A stretch of DNA of 60,303 nt from Hyphomicrobiales bacterium (GTDB lineage Bacteria > Pseudomonadota > Alphaproteobacteria > Rhizobiales > Rhizobiaceae). Position 1 is the first letter of the stretch. Every line of letters starts with the position of its first letter. The position numbers and the translations under genes were made by a program. The DNA lies in contig UCJU01000013.1 of assembly GCA_900472925.1 (NCBI GenBank), forward strand, positions 30,093-90,395, written 5' to 3'. This document shows, in pieces, positions 1 through 9,064 of this stretch. Below the pieces are notes generated by a model. It saw nothing but the letters and a program-made list of their open reading frames with translations. It was not told the DNA's origin and made no database searches.

Positions 1-127
1 AAGGGGGGAGATCGACTCGTTGTTAACTCTCGGCCATCTCTAATGTTGAGAGTGAAGCTGGGTTCGTGCGCCCAGCCAATCTCCCTCCTTGTGGGGGAGA
101 TGGCCGGCAGGCCAGAGGGGGGTAAGC
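1..127. repeat. Rhizobial-type intergenic palindromic repeat, left edge cut
   Basis: This G-rich and C-rich non-coding stretch can fold on itself. Bases 79-85 (ATCTCCC) pair with 95-101 (GGGAGAT) around a 9-base loop. The first 12 bases of the window are also nearly complementary to 79-90. The pattern of CTCC...GGGGGAGAT followed by GGCCGGCAGG and a run of G resembles palindromic elements I recall scattered between Rhizobiaceae genes. The family assignment is from memory and the left boundary is outside the window. Confidence 0.5.
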
Positions 128-228
128 CACACCCGCCAACGCACACTATCAGCCACAAACCCTCTGGCATCGATTCCGCAAACGGCTACAACTCTTTGGA
201 ATGGAATCGAAACTCGGCGAGTGCGGGC

Positions 229-1422
229 ATGGCAAAACAGTTCAAATATATCGTGGTCGGTGCGGGCATGATGGGGGCTGCGGCGGCTCGGCATCTGGCG
301 GACAGCAATGATGGTGTGGCGCTGATCGGGCCACGCGAGCCAGCCGATATCAAAACGCATCAGGGCGTTTTCGCCAGCCATTACGATGCGGCGCGTATTA
401 CCCGAACGATCGACAGCAACGCGGATTGGGCACGTCTGGCCAATCGCTCGATTGCCCGTTACGCGGAGATCGAGCGCGAGAGCGGCGTTGCGTTTTACGG
501 AGAGGTCGGTTGCCTCATCGTCGGCAAGACACGTGGTACCGGTTTCACCTATATCGAGAATGTCTGTGCATCTGCCGATACGCTGGGTGTTGCAACTGAG
601 ATTCTGGATGATGCGGAACTTGCCGCCCGCTTTCCTTACTTTGTTTTCGAGACCGGCTGCGAAGGCGTGTTCGAAAAGAACAATGCCGGATATGTCAATC
701 CACGCGAACTGGTACGGGCACAAATTACGGTCGCTGAAAAGCGTGGCGTGACGCGGTTCGACGACATTGCCATCAGCGTGCGCGAGGAGGGCGGGGTTGC
801 AACGGTGAGGACTGCGTCCGGTCAGGTCTACACCGCGGATAAGGTTCTGGTTGCTGCGGGCGGCTTCTCCATCGCAGAGGGACTTTTGCCGCAGGCGCTG
901 GCGATGGAGGTTTATGCGCGAACCGTCGCATTCTTTGAAATTCCCGATGACGAGCTGCATCGCTATGCCGGAATGCCATCGCTGATCTATGAGCCGGGAG
1001 ATCCGCGCAAGCACATTTATCTTCTCCCGCCGGTGCGCTACCCCGATGGCAAGTTTTATCTGAAGATCGGTGGGGAACCGGATGATGTTTCCGTGAAAAC
1101 GGACCAGGAGATACGCAACTGGTTCCGCTCGGGTGGAAACGCCAGCGTTCGCGACAATTTTTCCGACATTATCGAGACGCTGATCCCCTCTATCGACCGT
1201 TCACGGATTTCCATGGCGGCTTGCGTGACGTCTTTCACGCCAACCGGCTTTCCGGCGATCGGTTATACGTCGTCGCCCAGCATCGCGGTTTTGACCGGAG
1301 GCTGCGGCAGTGCGGCCAAAAGCTCGGATGAAATCGGTCGCCTGGGCGCGCAGCTTCTCGTTGAAGGGCACATCATCGACGGGGATTACACGGCGGATTT
1401 CGCGCCTGTTTTCTGCGCGTAA
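229..1422 (+). CDS. FAD-dependent oxidoreductase of the DAO / sarcosine-oxidase-like family
   Basis: Predicted flavoenzyme of 397 residues that would oxidise an amine or N-methyl amino acid. The N-terminus has the Rossmann FAD-binding signature GAGMMG at residues 11-16. The C-terminal part has a TGGCGSAAK segment followed by a conserved Gly/Leu stretch (IGRLGAQLL), as in the FAD-closing region of DAO proteins. The reading frame is open back to position 43, but the Rossmann fold begins right after the ATG at 229 and the upstream part overlaps the palindromic repeat, so 229 was chosen. It sits alone between the repeat and rnpB, so context gives no substrate. Length fits monomeric sarcosine oxidase relatives (about 390 residues). 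The family call is firm; sarcosine, N-methyltryptophan or another amine as substrate is not resolved. Confidence 0.8.
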   Translation: MAKQFKYIVVGAGMMGAAAARHLADSNDGVALIGPREPADIKTHQGVFASHYDAARITRTIDSNADWARLANRSIARYAEIERESGVAFYGEVGCLIVGKTRGTGFTYIENVCASADTLGVATEILDDAELAARFPYFVFETGCEGVFEKNNAGYVNPRELVRAQITVAEKRGVTRFDDIAISVREEGGVATVRTASGQVYTADKVLVAAGGFSIAEGLLPQALAMEVYARTVAFFEIPDDELHRYAGMPSLIYEPGDPRKHIYLLPPVRYPDGKFYLKIGGEPDDVSVKTDQEIRNWFRSGGNASVRDNFSDIIETLIPSIDRSRISMAACVTSFTPTGFPAIGYTSSPSIAVLTGGCGSAAKSSDEIGRLGAQLLVEGHIIDGDYTADFAPVFCA

Positions 1423-1473
1423 AAATTCGTTTGCGGATTTTCCGGTGGCTTTCGTTTCTGAACCCGTCTAAGG

Positions 1474-1886
1474 AGCCGGTGCCAGTTGGCCGGGCAGCCG
1501 CGCTTTACCAATGTCGAAAGACGGTAGGGTGAGGAAAGTCCGGGCTCCACAAAGACACGGTGCCGGATAACGTCCGGCGGGGGCGACCCTAGGGAAAGTG
1601 CCGCAGAGAGTAGACCGCCACCTTTCAGGTGGTAAGGGTGAAAGGGTGGGGTAAGAGCCCACCGCGCCGCTGGTAACAGGGGTGGCATGGTAAACCCCAC
1701 CGGGAGCAAGACCGAATAGGGATGACGTGGGGTGCGCGTAAGCGGACCTACAGCCGGTTTTTGGGCGAGTCATCCGGGTGGGTTGCGAGAGGCGGTGTGC
1801 AAATGCCGTCCCAGATGAATGGCTGCCACGTTCCGGGTCAAACCGGGGCCATACAGAACCCGGCTTACAGGCCAACTGGCAAATTC
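1474..1886 (+). ncRNA. rnpB: RNase P RNA (bacterial type A)
   Basis: Catalytic RNA subunit of ribonuclease P, which removes 5' leaders from pre-tRNAs. The conserved 5' core GAGGAAAGTCCGGGC lies at 1531-1545 and its 3' partner ACAGAACCCGGCTTACAG at 1853-1870. Together they form helix P4. Helix P1 closes the molecule: GCCAGTTGGC at 1481-1490 pairs with GCCAACTGGC at 1871-1880. Other expected elements are present, including the AGGGTGAAAGGGTG segment near 1635 and GGTAAACCCCACCGGGAGCAA near 1690. The length of about 410 nt suits an alphaproteobacterial RNA. Exact ends are estimated from P1. A T-rich stretch follows directly. Confidence 0.96.
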
Positions 1887-1896
1887 CTTTTTATTA
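1868..1896 (+). terminator. Probable 3' end / terminator of rnpB
   Basis: The closing P1 arm of the RNase P RNA (1871-1880) is followed within a few bases by CCTTTTTATT, so P1 plus the T-run could serve as the transcription stop. There is no separate hairpin. Confidence 0.4.
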
Positions 1897-2011
1897 CAGG
1901 TCCTTACGTTGCGTCGCCGCATGGCGCGCGTAAGTATCTGTTATTCCTAATTAAATAAGATTTCAGGGGTGATTTTTTATTATCGCCTCACAAGTGCTTG
2001 AATGAACACGG

Positions 2012-2026
2012 TAAACCATTCGTTAA
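2012..2026 (+). promoter_or_regulatory. Possible CtrA-like binding site
   Basis: The sequence TAAA-CCATTCG-TTAA has the TTAA-N7-TTAA layout of the alphaproteobacterial cell-cycle regulator CtrA, with one mismatch in the first half-site and CCAT in the spacer as in many known sites. A TTGAAT hexamer at 1998-2003 could act as a -35 element just before it. Short motifs like this arise by chance, so this is only suggestive. Confidence 0.3.
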
Positions 2027-2076
2027 ACTTAACGGGATATGAATATCCGATCCGAAGCTGGTATCTCGCTGGCTTC

Positions 2077-2111
2077 TCCCATTGACGCCCAAAATGTCCC
2101 ATGGTATCCCA
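2077..2111 (-). promoter_or_regulatory. Four-box MraZ operator candidate
   Basis: CCCA occurs at 2078-2081, 2088-2091, 2098-2101 and 2108-2111, exactly 10 bp apart. Read on the minus strand this is TGGGA-N5-TGGGA-N5-TGGGC-N5-TGGGA. MraZ, encoded 171 bp downstream, is known from E. coli to bind TGGGN direct repeats with 5-base spacers in its own promoter and repress the dcw operon. Number, spacing and location fit that model well. The boxes face away from mraZ, which is noted separately. Confidence 0.7.
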
Positions 2112-2281
2112 AATGCACACCACAAAGGGTCGTGTTTTTGACCCGCAATCTCTGAAACGGAGAGGCCTGCAAGGGTCCGATGGGCATTACGTCCTACCGG
2201 TCAGCGATTTGTCGTGCGTAACGGTGTTGCCTGTTGATGCGGGTTTCGGCTCTGCATCAGGTAGTTTCGGCGAGTTTTGCA

Positions 2282-2722
2282 ATGGGTCGCTTTTTATCGA
2301 ACGTGACGAACAGGATCGACGCCAAGGGGCGCGTCTCGGTTCCGTCGCTGTTTCGTTCGGTGCTGACGGAGCGTGGCATTCAGGAGCTGTATTGTCTCCA
2401 GGATTTCGCATTTCCGGCCATCAGCGTGGGCGGTCCGGACCTGCTCGAACGATACGAACGGCAGATCGCGTCGATGGATGCTTTCTCGCCGGAGGCGAAC
2501 GCAATGTCGCTGCTGGTTCACGGCGGCGGCATTTTCATGAAGCTCGATGCGGAAGGGCGGTTGATGGTGACGGATTTCATTCGGGAATTCGCCAACATCA
2601 CGACCGAGGTTACCTTCGTGGGTCGAGCGGATCATTTTCAGTTGTGGCAACCGGACGCGTTTTACGAGGCGCAGAAGGCTGCAAGAACGGGGCGCAGTTT
2701 CACGGCTGCCCGCCCCGGATAG
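2282..2722 (+). CDS. mraZ: Transcriptional regulator MraZ
   Basis: DNA-binding protein of the AbrB/SpoVT swapped-hairpin fold that oligomerises into a ring and regulates the division and cell wall cluster. The 146-residue product begins [21 protein letters not shown], the characteristic first MraZ half. A second half-motif, [11 protein letters not shown], follows around residues 86-96. The frame is open from 2234, but the ATG at 2282 gives the family's usual N-terminus and length. Its Shine-Dalgarno sequence is weak (GGCGAG). It is first in the mraZ-rsmH-ftsL-ftsI operon and only 14 bases precede rsmH. A matching TGGGN box array lies upstream, so autoregulation is likely. Confidence 0.96.
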   Translation: MGRFLSNVTNRIDAKGRVSVPSLFRSVLTERGIQELYCLQDFAFPAISVGGPDLLERYERQIASMDAFSPEANAMSLLVHGGGIFMKLDAEGRLMVTDFIREFANITTEVTFVGRADHFQLWQPDAFYEAQKAARTGRSFTAARPG

Positions 2723-2736
2723 GACGGGGAAACGGA

Positions 2737-3762
2737 ATGGCGGCGAATCCTGGCGAACAATCTTCTGATGCCGGTGGCGGACCGGTTCGCCACATTCCGG
2801 TTCTCCTCCATGAGGTTCTGAAAGCGCTGGAGCCCGCGCCCGGCAAAGTCATTCTCGACGGCACGTTCGGCGCAGGCGGTTACACGCAGGCCATTCTCGA
2901 CCAAGGCGCGCATGTTATTGCGCTCGATCGTGACCCCAACGCCATCTCGGACGGGCAGGCCATGGTCGCCGCCAATGGCGGTCGTCTCTCACTCATCCAG
3001 TCGCAGTTTTCCAATCTTGCAACGCATGCGCCAGCCGAAGGGCTTGACGGCATCGTGCTCGATATCGGCGTTTCCTCCATGCAGATCGATGAAGCCGAGC
3101 GCGGCTTCTCGTTTCAGAGAAACGGTCCGCTGGATATGCGCATGTCGTCCTCCGGTGTTTCGGCTGCCGATGTCGTCAATCGTTGCAAGGTCGGTGACCT
3201 CATTCGCATCTTCGGTTTTCTCGGTGAGGAAAAACAGTCGGGTCGCATCGCCCGCGCCATCGAAAAGAAGCGTGCCGAAGAGCCTTTCCGCACCACGCGT
3301 GATCTGGCCGGGTTGATCGAGATCGTCACGCCGCGCAAGGCGAAGGACAAGATCCATCCGGCAACGCGTGTGTTTCAGGCGCTGCGCGTGTTCGTCAATG
3401 ATGAACTGGGCGAGCTGGCGCAGGCTTTGTTTGCAGCCGAGCGGGCCTTGAAGCCCGGCGGCCGGTTGGTCGTGGTGACGTTCCATTCCCTTGAAGACCG
3501 CATCGTCAAGAAATACTTCGCCGATCGCTCCGACCGTGCGGCGGGCTCGCGTCATATGCCGATGCTCGCAGCCAAATCGGCGATTTTCGATGCGCTTGGC
3601 AAGCCGATGATTGCCGCCAGTGACGAGGAGGCGGATATCAACCCGCGCGCCCGTTCCGCCAAGTTGCGCGCCGGTATCCGCACGACCGCACCCGCGCGGC
3701 CAGCCGATATTTCGATTTTCGAGCTGCCCGATCTCACAAGCCTCGAAAAGATGGGAGGCTGA
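2737..3762 (+). CDS. rsmH: 16S rRNA (cytosine-1402-N4)-methyltransferase RsmH
   Basis: SAM-dependent enzyme (formerly MraW) that methylates N4 of C1402 in the 16S rRNA decoding centre. The 341-residue product has the [11 protein letters not shown] opening, the SAM-binding loop [10 protein letters not shown] and the DRDPNA acidic motif close behind. The family signatures [14 protein letters not shown] and [13 protein letters not shown] follow later. The reading frame is open upstream to 2101, but the ATG at 2737 lies just after mraZ and gives the standard N-terminus. It is second in the dcw cluster, its usual place. The stop is two bases before the ftsL start, so the genes are probably translationally coupled. 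Confidence 0.97.
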   Translation: MAANPGEQSSDAGGGPVRHIPVLLHEVLKALEPAPGKVILDGTFGAGGYTQAILDQGAHVIALDRDPNAISDGQAMVAANGGRLSLIQSQFSNLATHAPAEGLDGIVLDIGVSSMQIDEAERGFSFQRNGPLDMRMSSSGVSAADVVNRCKVGDLIRIFGFLGEEKQSGRIARAIEKKRAEEPFRTTRDLAGLIEIVTPRKAKDKIHPATRVFQALRVFVNDELGELAQALFAAERALKPGGRLVVVTFHSLEDRIVKKYFADRSDRAAGSRHMPMLAAKSAIFDALGKPMIAASDEEADINPRARSAKLRAGIRTTAPARPADISIFELPDLTSLEKMGG

Positions 3763-3763
3763 C

Positions 3764-4318
3764 ATGCTGCGTACGCTCGATTTCATTTTGATGGGTGTGA
3801 TGGTGTCTGCCGCCGTCGTCACCTATTCGATCAAGCATCAGGCCGATTTGAAGCTGGAATCCGTCAAGAAGCTGGAAACCGAAATCAAGTTGGAAAAAGA
3901 CACCATCGATCTTCTGCGTGCCGACTGGGCGCTGCTGACGCAGCCGAACCGTCTGCACCGTCTGGTCAATGCTTATCAGGGCGATCTGGCGCTTGCGCCG
4001 ACGGAGCCAACGCAGCTTTCCCAGCCGAAAGAATTGCCGATGCTGCGCTCGCAATTGCCGCAGCCACCGGAGCCGCAGGGCATGAGTGTGGAAGATGTGA
4101 TTGCCGCGGCCATGAGTGGGTCCAAGCCCGGCGCGACGCTGGGCGGTGCAAAACCCAAATCCAAGCCAGCCGGACAGATCGTGGCAACTGGCGGCACACC
4201 CGTGCCGCAGCCGCGTGCACGGGCTGCGCGCCCTGCACAGCCGATGCCGCCTGCGCGCACAGCGCCGGGCGACGAGAGCGGCGACATGGATGAAACAATA
4301 ACTGGAGCGGTAGACTGA
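3764..4318 (+). CDS. ftsL: Cell division protein FtsL
   Basis: Small bitopic divisome protein that forms the FtsQLB subcomplex and helps activate FtsWI septal synthesis. Of 184 residues, a short N-terminus is followed by one membrane segment (about residues 5-23, LDFILMGVMVSAAVVTYSI). A heptad-like coiled coil (about 28-60, KLESVKKLETEIKLEKDTI) and the FtsL-type WALLTQPNRLHRLV motif follow. The last 90 or so residues are Pro/Lys/Ala-rich and probably disordered, making it longer than enterobacterial FtsL (about 120). The ATG at 3764 directly follows rsmH. The stop overlaps the ftsI ATG. Sequence similarity in this family is low, so position between rsmH and ftsI is a large part of the evidence. 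Confidence 0.9.
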   Translation: MLRTLDFILMGVMVSAAVVTYSIKHQADLKLESVKKLETEIKLEKDTIDLLRADWALLTQPNRLHRLVNAYQGDLALAPTEPTQLSQPKELPMLRSQLPQPPEPQGMSVEDVIAAAMSGSKPGATLGGAKPKSKPAGQIVATGGTPVPQPRARAARPAQPMPPARTAPGDESGDMDETITGAVD

Positions 4319-6057
4319 TGTCATTTCTGTCACGCGTCATGGTTCTGAAAAGCAGGGCTCATTTTTCCGCAAGCACAAGCGGCTTTGCCGACCATGCTGC
4401 CTTTGAAGGGTTGCGCAAGCGGCGCGCCACACAGGCAAAAACCCGTGTCGGTCTGCTGATCTTCGGTTTCGTCGCATTCTACGGTGTGATCGGTGGACGT
4501 CTCGTCCAATACGGCATGACCCAGCCGGAAACCGTTTCCAGCATCGCGCCCGCAGACCGGTTGATGGCCTCGCGTCCTGACCTTCTCGACCGCAACGGCG
4601 AAGTGTTGGCGACCGATATTCGCACCGTTTCGCTGTTTGCCGAACCGCACCGCATTGTCGATGTCGATGAAGCCATCGAAAAACTGCAGACGGTTTTGCC
4701 TGATCTCGATACGCGCGGCACCTATCAGAAACTGAAATCCGAATCACGTTTCCAGTGGTTGCGTCGTCAGTTGACGCCCAAGCAACAGAGCCAGATTTTG
4801 GCGCTCGGCATTCCCGGTATCGGCTTCCGTCCTGAGAAGCGCCGCTTTTATCCCGGTGGCGCAACGGCGGCTCACGTTGTCGGTCACGTCAATATCGATA
4901 ACCGTGGCGTTGCGGGTATGGAGCGTTATCTCGACAGCCAGGGTCTTGCTGACCTGACGGCGCTTGGCATGACGTCGGACCAGCCGCTTGAGCCGGTGAA
5001 GCTTTCCATTGACCTGCGTGTGCAGGCGATTGCCCGTGAAGTCGTTAGCGAATGGATCAAGAAGACCGAAGCTATCGGCGCTGGCGCCGTCGTCATCAAC
5101 GTGCATACGGGCGAAATCCTCGCCATGGTGTCCGAACCTGATTATGATCCCAACAACCCGGCTGAAGGCGCTAAAGAGGGCTGGCTGAACCGCATGTCGA
5201 ACGGCACGTTCGAGATGGGTTCGACCTTCAAGTCCTTTACCATCGCCATGGGTCTCGATTCCGGCAAGGTCCACCTCAATGATGTGTTCGATGCGCGCGC
5301 GCCGATCCGCATCGGCGGCTTCACCATCAAGGACTTCCACGGCAAGGGCCGTATGTTGTCCGTTCCTGAAATTTTCCAGTACTCGTCCAACATCGGTACG
5401 GCAAAGATCGCCGACACTGTCGGCATCGACGGCCACAAGGAGTTCCTGACCCGGCTGGGACTGCTGTCGAGGATGAAGACGGAACTGCCGGAGGTGGCCA
5501 TGCCATCGCAGCCGCGCACATGGAAGAAGATCAACTCCATCACGATTTCCTTCGGTCACGGTGTGTCTACCACGCCGTTGCAGACGGCGATTGCCGGTGC
5601 GGCGCTCGTCAATGGCGGAAAACTCATCCAGCCAACCTTCCTGCCTCGCACCAGAGAACAGGCAGACCAGGTTGCAACGCAGGTCATGAAACCGGCGACC
5701 AGCAAGGACATGCGCTTCCTGTTTGACTGGAATGGTACGAAGGGTTCCGGCCGCAATGCCCGCGTCGAAGGTTTCGATGTCGGTGGCAAGACCGGTACGG
5801 CCGACAAGGTCGTCAACGGGCGCTATGCGCACGACAAGAACTTTAACGCGTTTCTTGGCGCGTTCCCGATCTATGACCCTCAATACATCGTTCTGACCTT
5901 TATCGACGAACCCCGTACCGACAAGGGCAATGGCGCGGCGATTGCAGGTACGACGGCGGCGCCTATGGTGAAGGATATCATCAGTCGCTCCGCCGCCATT
6001 CTCGGTGTAAAGCCGAAGTTCGGCAGCGACGGATCGGCCTTGCTGGTGTCTTATTGA
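4318..6057 (+). CDS. ftsI: Septal peptidoglycan transpeptidase FtsI (PBP3)
   Basis: Class B penicillin-binding protein that crosslinks septal peptidoglycan with FtsW. The product has 579 residues. A cytoplasmic tail and a single membrane anchor (about 40-60) precede the dimerisation domain and the transpeptidase domain. The three active-site motifs are visible: SxxK as S302-T-F-K305, SxN as S356-S-N358, and KTG starting at K491. The serine is the site of beta-lactam acylation. The start overlaps the ftsL stop (ATG inside TGATG). 58 bases separate it from murE. Length and gene order are typical of the family. Confidence 0.97.
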   Translation: MSFLSRVMVLKSRAHFSASTSGFADHAAFEGLRKRRATQAKTRVGLLIFGFVAFYGVIGGRLVQYGMTQPETVSSIAPADRLMASRPDLLDRNGEVLATDIRTVSLFAEPHRIVDVDEAIEKLQTVLPDLDTRGTYQKLKSESRFQWLRRQLTPKQQSQILALGIPGIGFRPEKRRFYPGGATAAHVVGHVNIDNRGVAGMERYLDSQGLADLTALGMTSDQPLEPVKLSIDLRVQAIAREVVSEWIKKTEAIGAGAVVINVHTGEILAMVSEPDYDPNNPAEGAKEGWLNRMSNGTFEMGSTFKSFTIAMGLDSGKVHLNDVFDARAPIRIGGFTIKDFHGKGRMLSVPEIFQYSSNIGTAKIADTVGIDGHKEFLTRLGLLSRMKTELPEVAMPSQPRTWKKINSITISFGHGVSTTPLQTAIAGAALVNGGKLIQPTFLPRTREQADQVATQVMKPATSKDMRFLFDWNGTKGSGRNARVEGFDVGGKTGTADKVVNGRYAHDKNFNAFLGAFPIYDPQYIVLTFIDEPRTDKGNGAAIAGTTAAPMVKDIISRSAAILGVKPKFGSDGSALLVSY

Positions 6058-6115
6058 TTGGTACATCTCATGAAGGACCGGCGAATCGCGCCGGGGGGAC
6101 AAGACGGACATATCG

Positions 6116-7570
6116 ATGAATTTGCGAGACCTCTCCGGGACGGAGTTTCCGGAACTGAACGAGTTGCTGCGGACTGAGACCGGAGCGCTGGATATTTCCG
6201 GGATTACGGCGGATAGCCGCAAGGCCCAGCCGGGATCACTGTTCGTGGCGGTTTCCGGGACCAAGGCGGATGGTAGCACTTATGTGCAGGACGCAGTGGC
6301 CAAGGGTGCGGTTGCTGTTGTTTCCAGCCACGTCATGGATGCGGGTGTTCCAGTTCTCGTTGTCTCCGACCCGCGTCGTTATCTCTCTCTTTCCGCCGCT
6401 CGCTTCTATGGCAATCAGCCTGAGACGATGATTGCCGTGACAGGCACGGCCGGGAAAACCTCCGTCGCTTCCTTCATTCGTCAAATCTGGGCTTTTGCAG
6501 GTCATGCTGCGGCACAGATCGGTACCACCGGCGTCATTGCGCCCGGTCGCGAAGAGTATGGTTCGCTGACGACGCCTGATCCGGTTTCGCTCCATGCGCT
6601 CTTGGCCGAACTTGCGTCTGAAGACGTGACCCATGCGGCCATGGAAGCCTCCAGCCACGGCCTCGACCAGCGCCGACTGGATGGCGTGAAGCTTGCTGCC
6701 GCCGGGTTTACCAATCTCGGTCGCGACCACATGGATTACCATCCGACCATTGAAGACTACATGGCCGCCAAGATGCGGCTGTTTGATACTTTGTTGCCCA
6801 AGGGTTCGCCGGTCGTCGTCTTTTCCGACGATGCATGGTCGGACCGCGCTATCGAGGTTGCCAGGGCTGCGGGCCACGATGTGCGCACAGTTGGTCGCAA
6901 GGGTGATTATCTGGCGCTGAAACGCGTCGAGCATTTCCGCCACAAGCAGATGATCGAAGTGCATCATCAGGGCAAGATCTACGAAGTCGATATTCCCCTG
7001 GCCGGTGATTTTCAGGTCGCCAATGCGCTTGTTGCTGCAGGGCTTGCGATCTCGACCGGTGTTTCCGCATCGGTGGCGCTCAAGGCGCTGGAAAAACTGG
7101 TGGGTGCGTCTGGCCGTCTTGAACTGATCGGACAGACGAAAAACGGTGCTCTGGCCTATGTGGATTATGCCCACAAGCCCGATGCGCTGGAAAATGTACT
7201 GACTTCGGTGCGCCCCTTCACATCCGGTCGCATCATTACCGTTTTCGGTTGCGGTGGAGACCGCGACAAGGGCAAGCGCCCGATCATGGGCGAGGTCGCG
7301 ACCCGGCTTTCCGACATCGTCATCGTCACCGATGATAATCCGCGCTCGGAGGAGCCGCAGACCATTCGTTCCGAAATCATGGCGGCGGCACCCGGTGCGC
7401 TTGAAATTGCAGATCGGGCAGAGGCAATCAGCCACGCCGTTTCGCTGTTGGGGAATGGCGACACTTTAATTGTAGCGGGCAAGGGGCATGAGGAAGGTCA
7501 GATTGTTGGCGGCGTGACGCTGCCATTTTCGGACCATGAACAGGTGCGTACTGCGCTGGAAGGATTGTAG
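6116..7570 (+). CDS. murE: UDP-MurNAc-L-Ala-D-Glu:meso-diaminopimelate ligase MurE
   Basis: Cytoplasmic Mur ligase that adds the third amino acid of the peptidoglycan stem peptide using ATP. The 484-residue product contains the ATP loop GTAGKTS at residues 110-116, the substrate motif LTTPDP and the SSHGLDQ segment. The DNPR signature (in [10 protein letters not shown]) marks ligases specific for meso-diaminopimelate rather than lysine, so the wall should be of the Gram-negative DAP type. The start is preceded by GGA seven bases upstream. murF follows two bases after the stop. Confidence 0.97.
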   Translation: MNLRDLSGTEFPELNELLRTETGALDISGITADSRKAQPGSLFVAVSGTKADGSTYVQDAVAKGAVAVVSSHVMDAGVPVLVVSDPRRYLSLSAARFYGNQPETMIAVTGTAGKTSVASFIRQIWAFAGHAAAQIGTTGVIAPGREEYGSLTTPDPVSLHALLAELASEDVTHAAMEASSHGLDQRRLDGVKLAAAGFTNLGRDHMDYHPTIEDYMAAKMRLFDTLLPKGSPVVVFSDDAWSDRAIEVARAAGHDVRTVGRKGDYLALKRVEHFRHKQMIEVHHQGKIYEVDIPLAGDFQVANALVAAGLAISTGVSASVALKALEKLVGASGRLELIGQTKNGALAYVDYAHKPDALENVLTSVRPFTSGRIITVFGCGGDRDKGKRPIMGEVATRLSDIVIVTDDNPRSEEPQTIRSEIMAAAPGALEIADRAEAISHAVSLLGNGDTLIVAGKGHEEGQIVGGVTLPFSDHEQVRTALEGL

Positions 7571-7572
7571 AT

Positions 7573-9006
7573 TTGAACTGGTTATGGACAGTCCCGGATA
7601 TGGTCTCCGTCATGGCAGGCCGTCCGGTCGGCAACCTGCCGCAAGGCATTACAGGCATTTCCATCGATAGCCGCTCGGTGCAGGAGGGCGAAGCCTTCTT
7701 CGCCATCAAGGGCGACCGGGTGGATGGCCATGATTACGCAAGTTTCGCCGTGGCCAATGGGGCGGGGCTTCTGGTCGTTTCCGAATCCAAACTGCCAGCG
7801 CTTGGCCGACTGACGGTGCCGATGATCGTCGTGGAAGACGTTTTGGCGGCGTTGGTCAAGCTTGGCATCGCGGCCAGAGAGCGGACGTCGGCGCGTATCA
7901 TCGCCGTGACCGGTTCTGTCGGAAAAACCACGACCAAGGAAATGCTGCGTCAGGTGCTGGCGCCATCCGGCAGGGTTCATGCCGCCGTGTCGTCGTTCAA
8001 TAACCACTGGGGCGTGCCGCTGACATTGGCGCGCATGCCTGCCGATACGGAATTCGGAATTTTCGAAATCGGCATGAACCACGCGGGCGAAATCAGTCCG
8101 CTGGTCAAGCAGGTGAAGCCGCATCTGGCCATCATCACCACCATTGCAGCGGCTCATCTCGGCAACTTCAACAATCTCGAAGAAATCGCCGCTGCCAAGG
8201 CGGAAATCTTCGATGGCGTGCTGCCGGGCGGCGCTGTCATTCTCAACCGTGACAATGCGCAGTTCGAGCAACTGGAACGAGCCGCATTCGATGCGGGCAT
8301 CGAGCACGTCCTGACATTCGGTCAGCATGCCAAGGCCGACTTCCGTCTGGCCGATTTCGAAAGCACGCCTGATGGTTCCACGATATGGGCCATCATCAAT
8401 GGCGAGACCAGCGAATTGCAGATCGGTGCGGCTGGACGGCATATCGCAGAAAACGCCATGGCCGCCATCGGCACGGTTGCGGTCCTCGGCGCGGATATCG
8501 AAAAGGCATTTGCGGCGCTTGGAACGTTGGAGGCCGTGAAGGGCAGGGGGCAACGCCATCGCCTCTCCGTCGCAGAAGGCTCGTTCCTGATGATCGACGA
8601 AAGCTATAATGCCAATCCCGCTTCGATGCGCGCAGCCATTGCGCTGCTGGCGGCGGCGGAGGTGAGTGGCAACGGACGGCGCGTTGCTGTGTTGGGTGAT
8701 ATGCTCGAAATGGGCGAATTCGCGGCTGAAGTGCACGAGGAATTATCCGGTCCGCTTCTGTCTGCGGGCATCGAGCATGTATGGCTTGCGGGTGAGTCGA
8801 TGACGGCTCTGCGCGATGCCCTGCCGGAAAGCGTCAACGTAGCGTGGTTTCCGACAACCGCTGAACTCAACGAATTCGTTCTTAAATGGGTACAGCCGGG
8901 CGACGTATTGATGATAAAATCGTCACTTGGTGTCGGTTTCGGCAAGATCGTAGCGGCCCTTCTTGACAAGTATCCGGCATTCCCCGAGACGGGACGCCAA
9001 AGCTGA
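7573..9006 (+). CDS. murF: UDP-MurNAc-tripeptide:D-alanyl-D-alanine ligase MurF
   Basis: Completes the UDP-MurNAc-pentapeptide by adding D-Ala-D-Ala. The 477-residue protein has the Mur ligase N-terminal domain (SIDSRSVQEGEAFFAIKG), the P-loop GSVGKTTT at 114-121, the FEIGMNHAGEI segment and the DESYNANPASM motif of MurF. The predicted start is a TTG two bases after murE. The first ATG in frame is at 7600 and would remove nine residues, including part of a WLW N-terminal motif I recall from related proteins, so TTG is preferred with moderate certainty. A 120-bp gap with two hairpins separates it from mraY. Confidence 0.95.
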   Translation: MNWLWTVPDMVSVMAGRPVGNLPQGITGISIDSRSVQEGEAFFAIKGDRVDGHDYASFAVANGAGLLVVSESKLPALGRLTVPMIVVEDVLAALVKLGIAARERTSARIIAVTGSVGKTTTKEMLRQVLAPSGRVHAAVSSFNNHWGVPLTLARMPADTEFGIFEIGMNHAGEISPLVKQVKPHLAIITTIAAAHLGNFNNLEEIAAAKAEIFDGVLPGGAVILNRDNAQFEQLERAAFDAGIEHVLTFGQHAKADFRLADFESTPDGSTIWAIINGETSELQIGAAGRHIAENAMAAIGTVAVLGADIEKAFAALGTLEAVKGRGQRHRLSVAEGSFLMIDESYNANPASMRAAIALLAAAEVSGNGRRVAVLGDMLEMGEFAAEVHEELSGPLLSAGIEHVWLAGESMTALRDALPESVNVAWFPTTAELNEFVLKWVQPGDVLMIKSSLGVGFGKIVAALLDKYPAFPETGRQS

Positions 9007-9013
9007 GCGTTGG

Positions 9014-9040
9014 AACCGGACCCAAAGCGGGTCTTCGGTT
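9014..9040 (+). other. Intercistronic hairpin 1 between murF and mraY
   Basis: AACCG-GACCC (9014-9023) pairs with GGGTC (9029-9033) and CGGTT (9036-9040). The loop is AAAGC and there is a two-base TT bulge. No T-run follows, so it is not a classical terminator. It may be a processing or stabilising element. Confidence 0.45.
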
Positions 9041-9064
9041 AAACAGTGCTGAAACGACAACTTG

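Larger units (their letters stand above)
1887..2281 (+). other. Intergenic leader region of the dcw cluster
   Basis: This stretch of about 395 bases between rnpB and mraZ has no convincing gene. The frame used by rsmH happens to be open from 2101 but does not resemble a protein. The left part is AT-rich and carries a CtrA-like TTAA motif near 2012-2026. Four regularly spaced CCCA boxes follow at 2078-2111. The first cistron starts about 170 bp after the boxes, leaving a long untranslated leader if the promoter lies near 2000-2040. Confidence 0.6.

Noticed and set aside
1386..1958. Open frames on both strands across rnpB
   Set aside because: The region is the RNase P RNA; helices P1 and P4 explain the sequence.
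2101..2736. Upstream extension of rsmH by 212 codons
   Set aside because: Covers mraZ in another frame; no homology-like character, and RsmH has its normal N-terminus at 2737.
4744..6279. 511-codon open frame opposite ftsI and the murE start
   Set aside because: Antisense shadow without protein character or ribosome-binding site.
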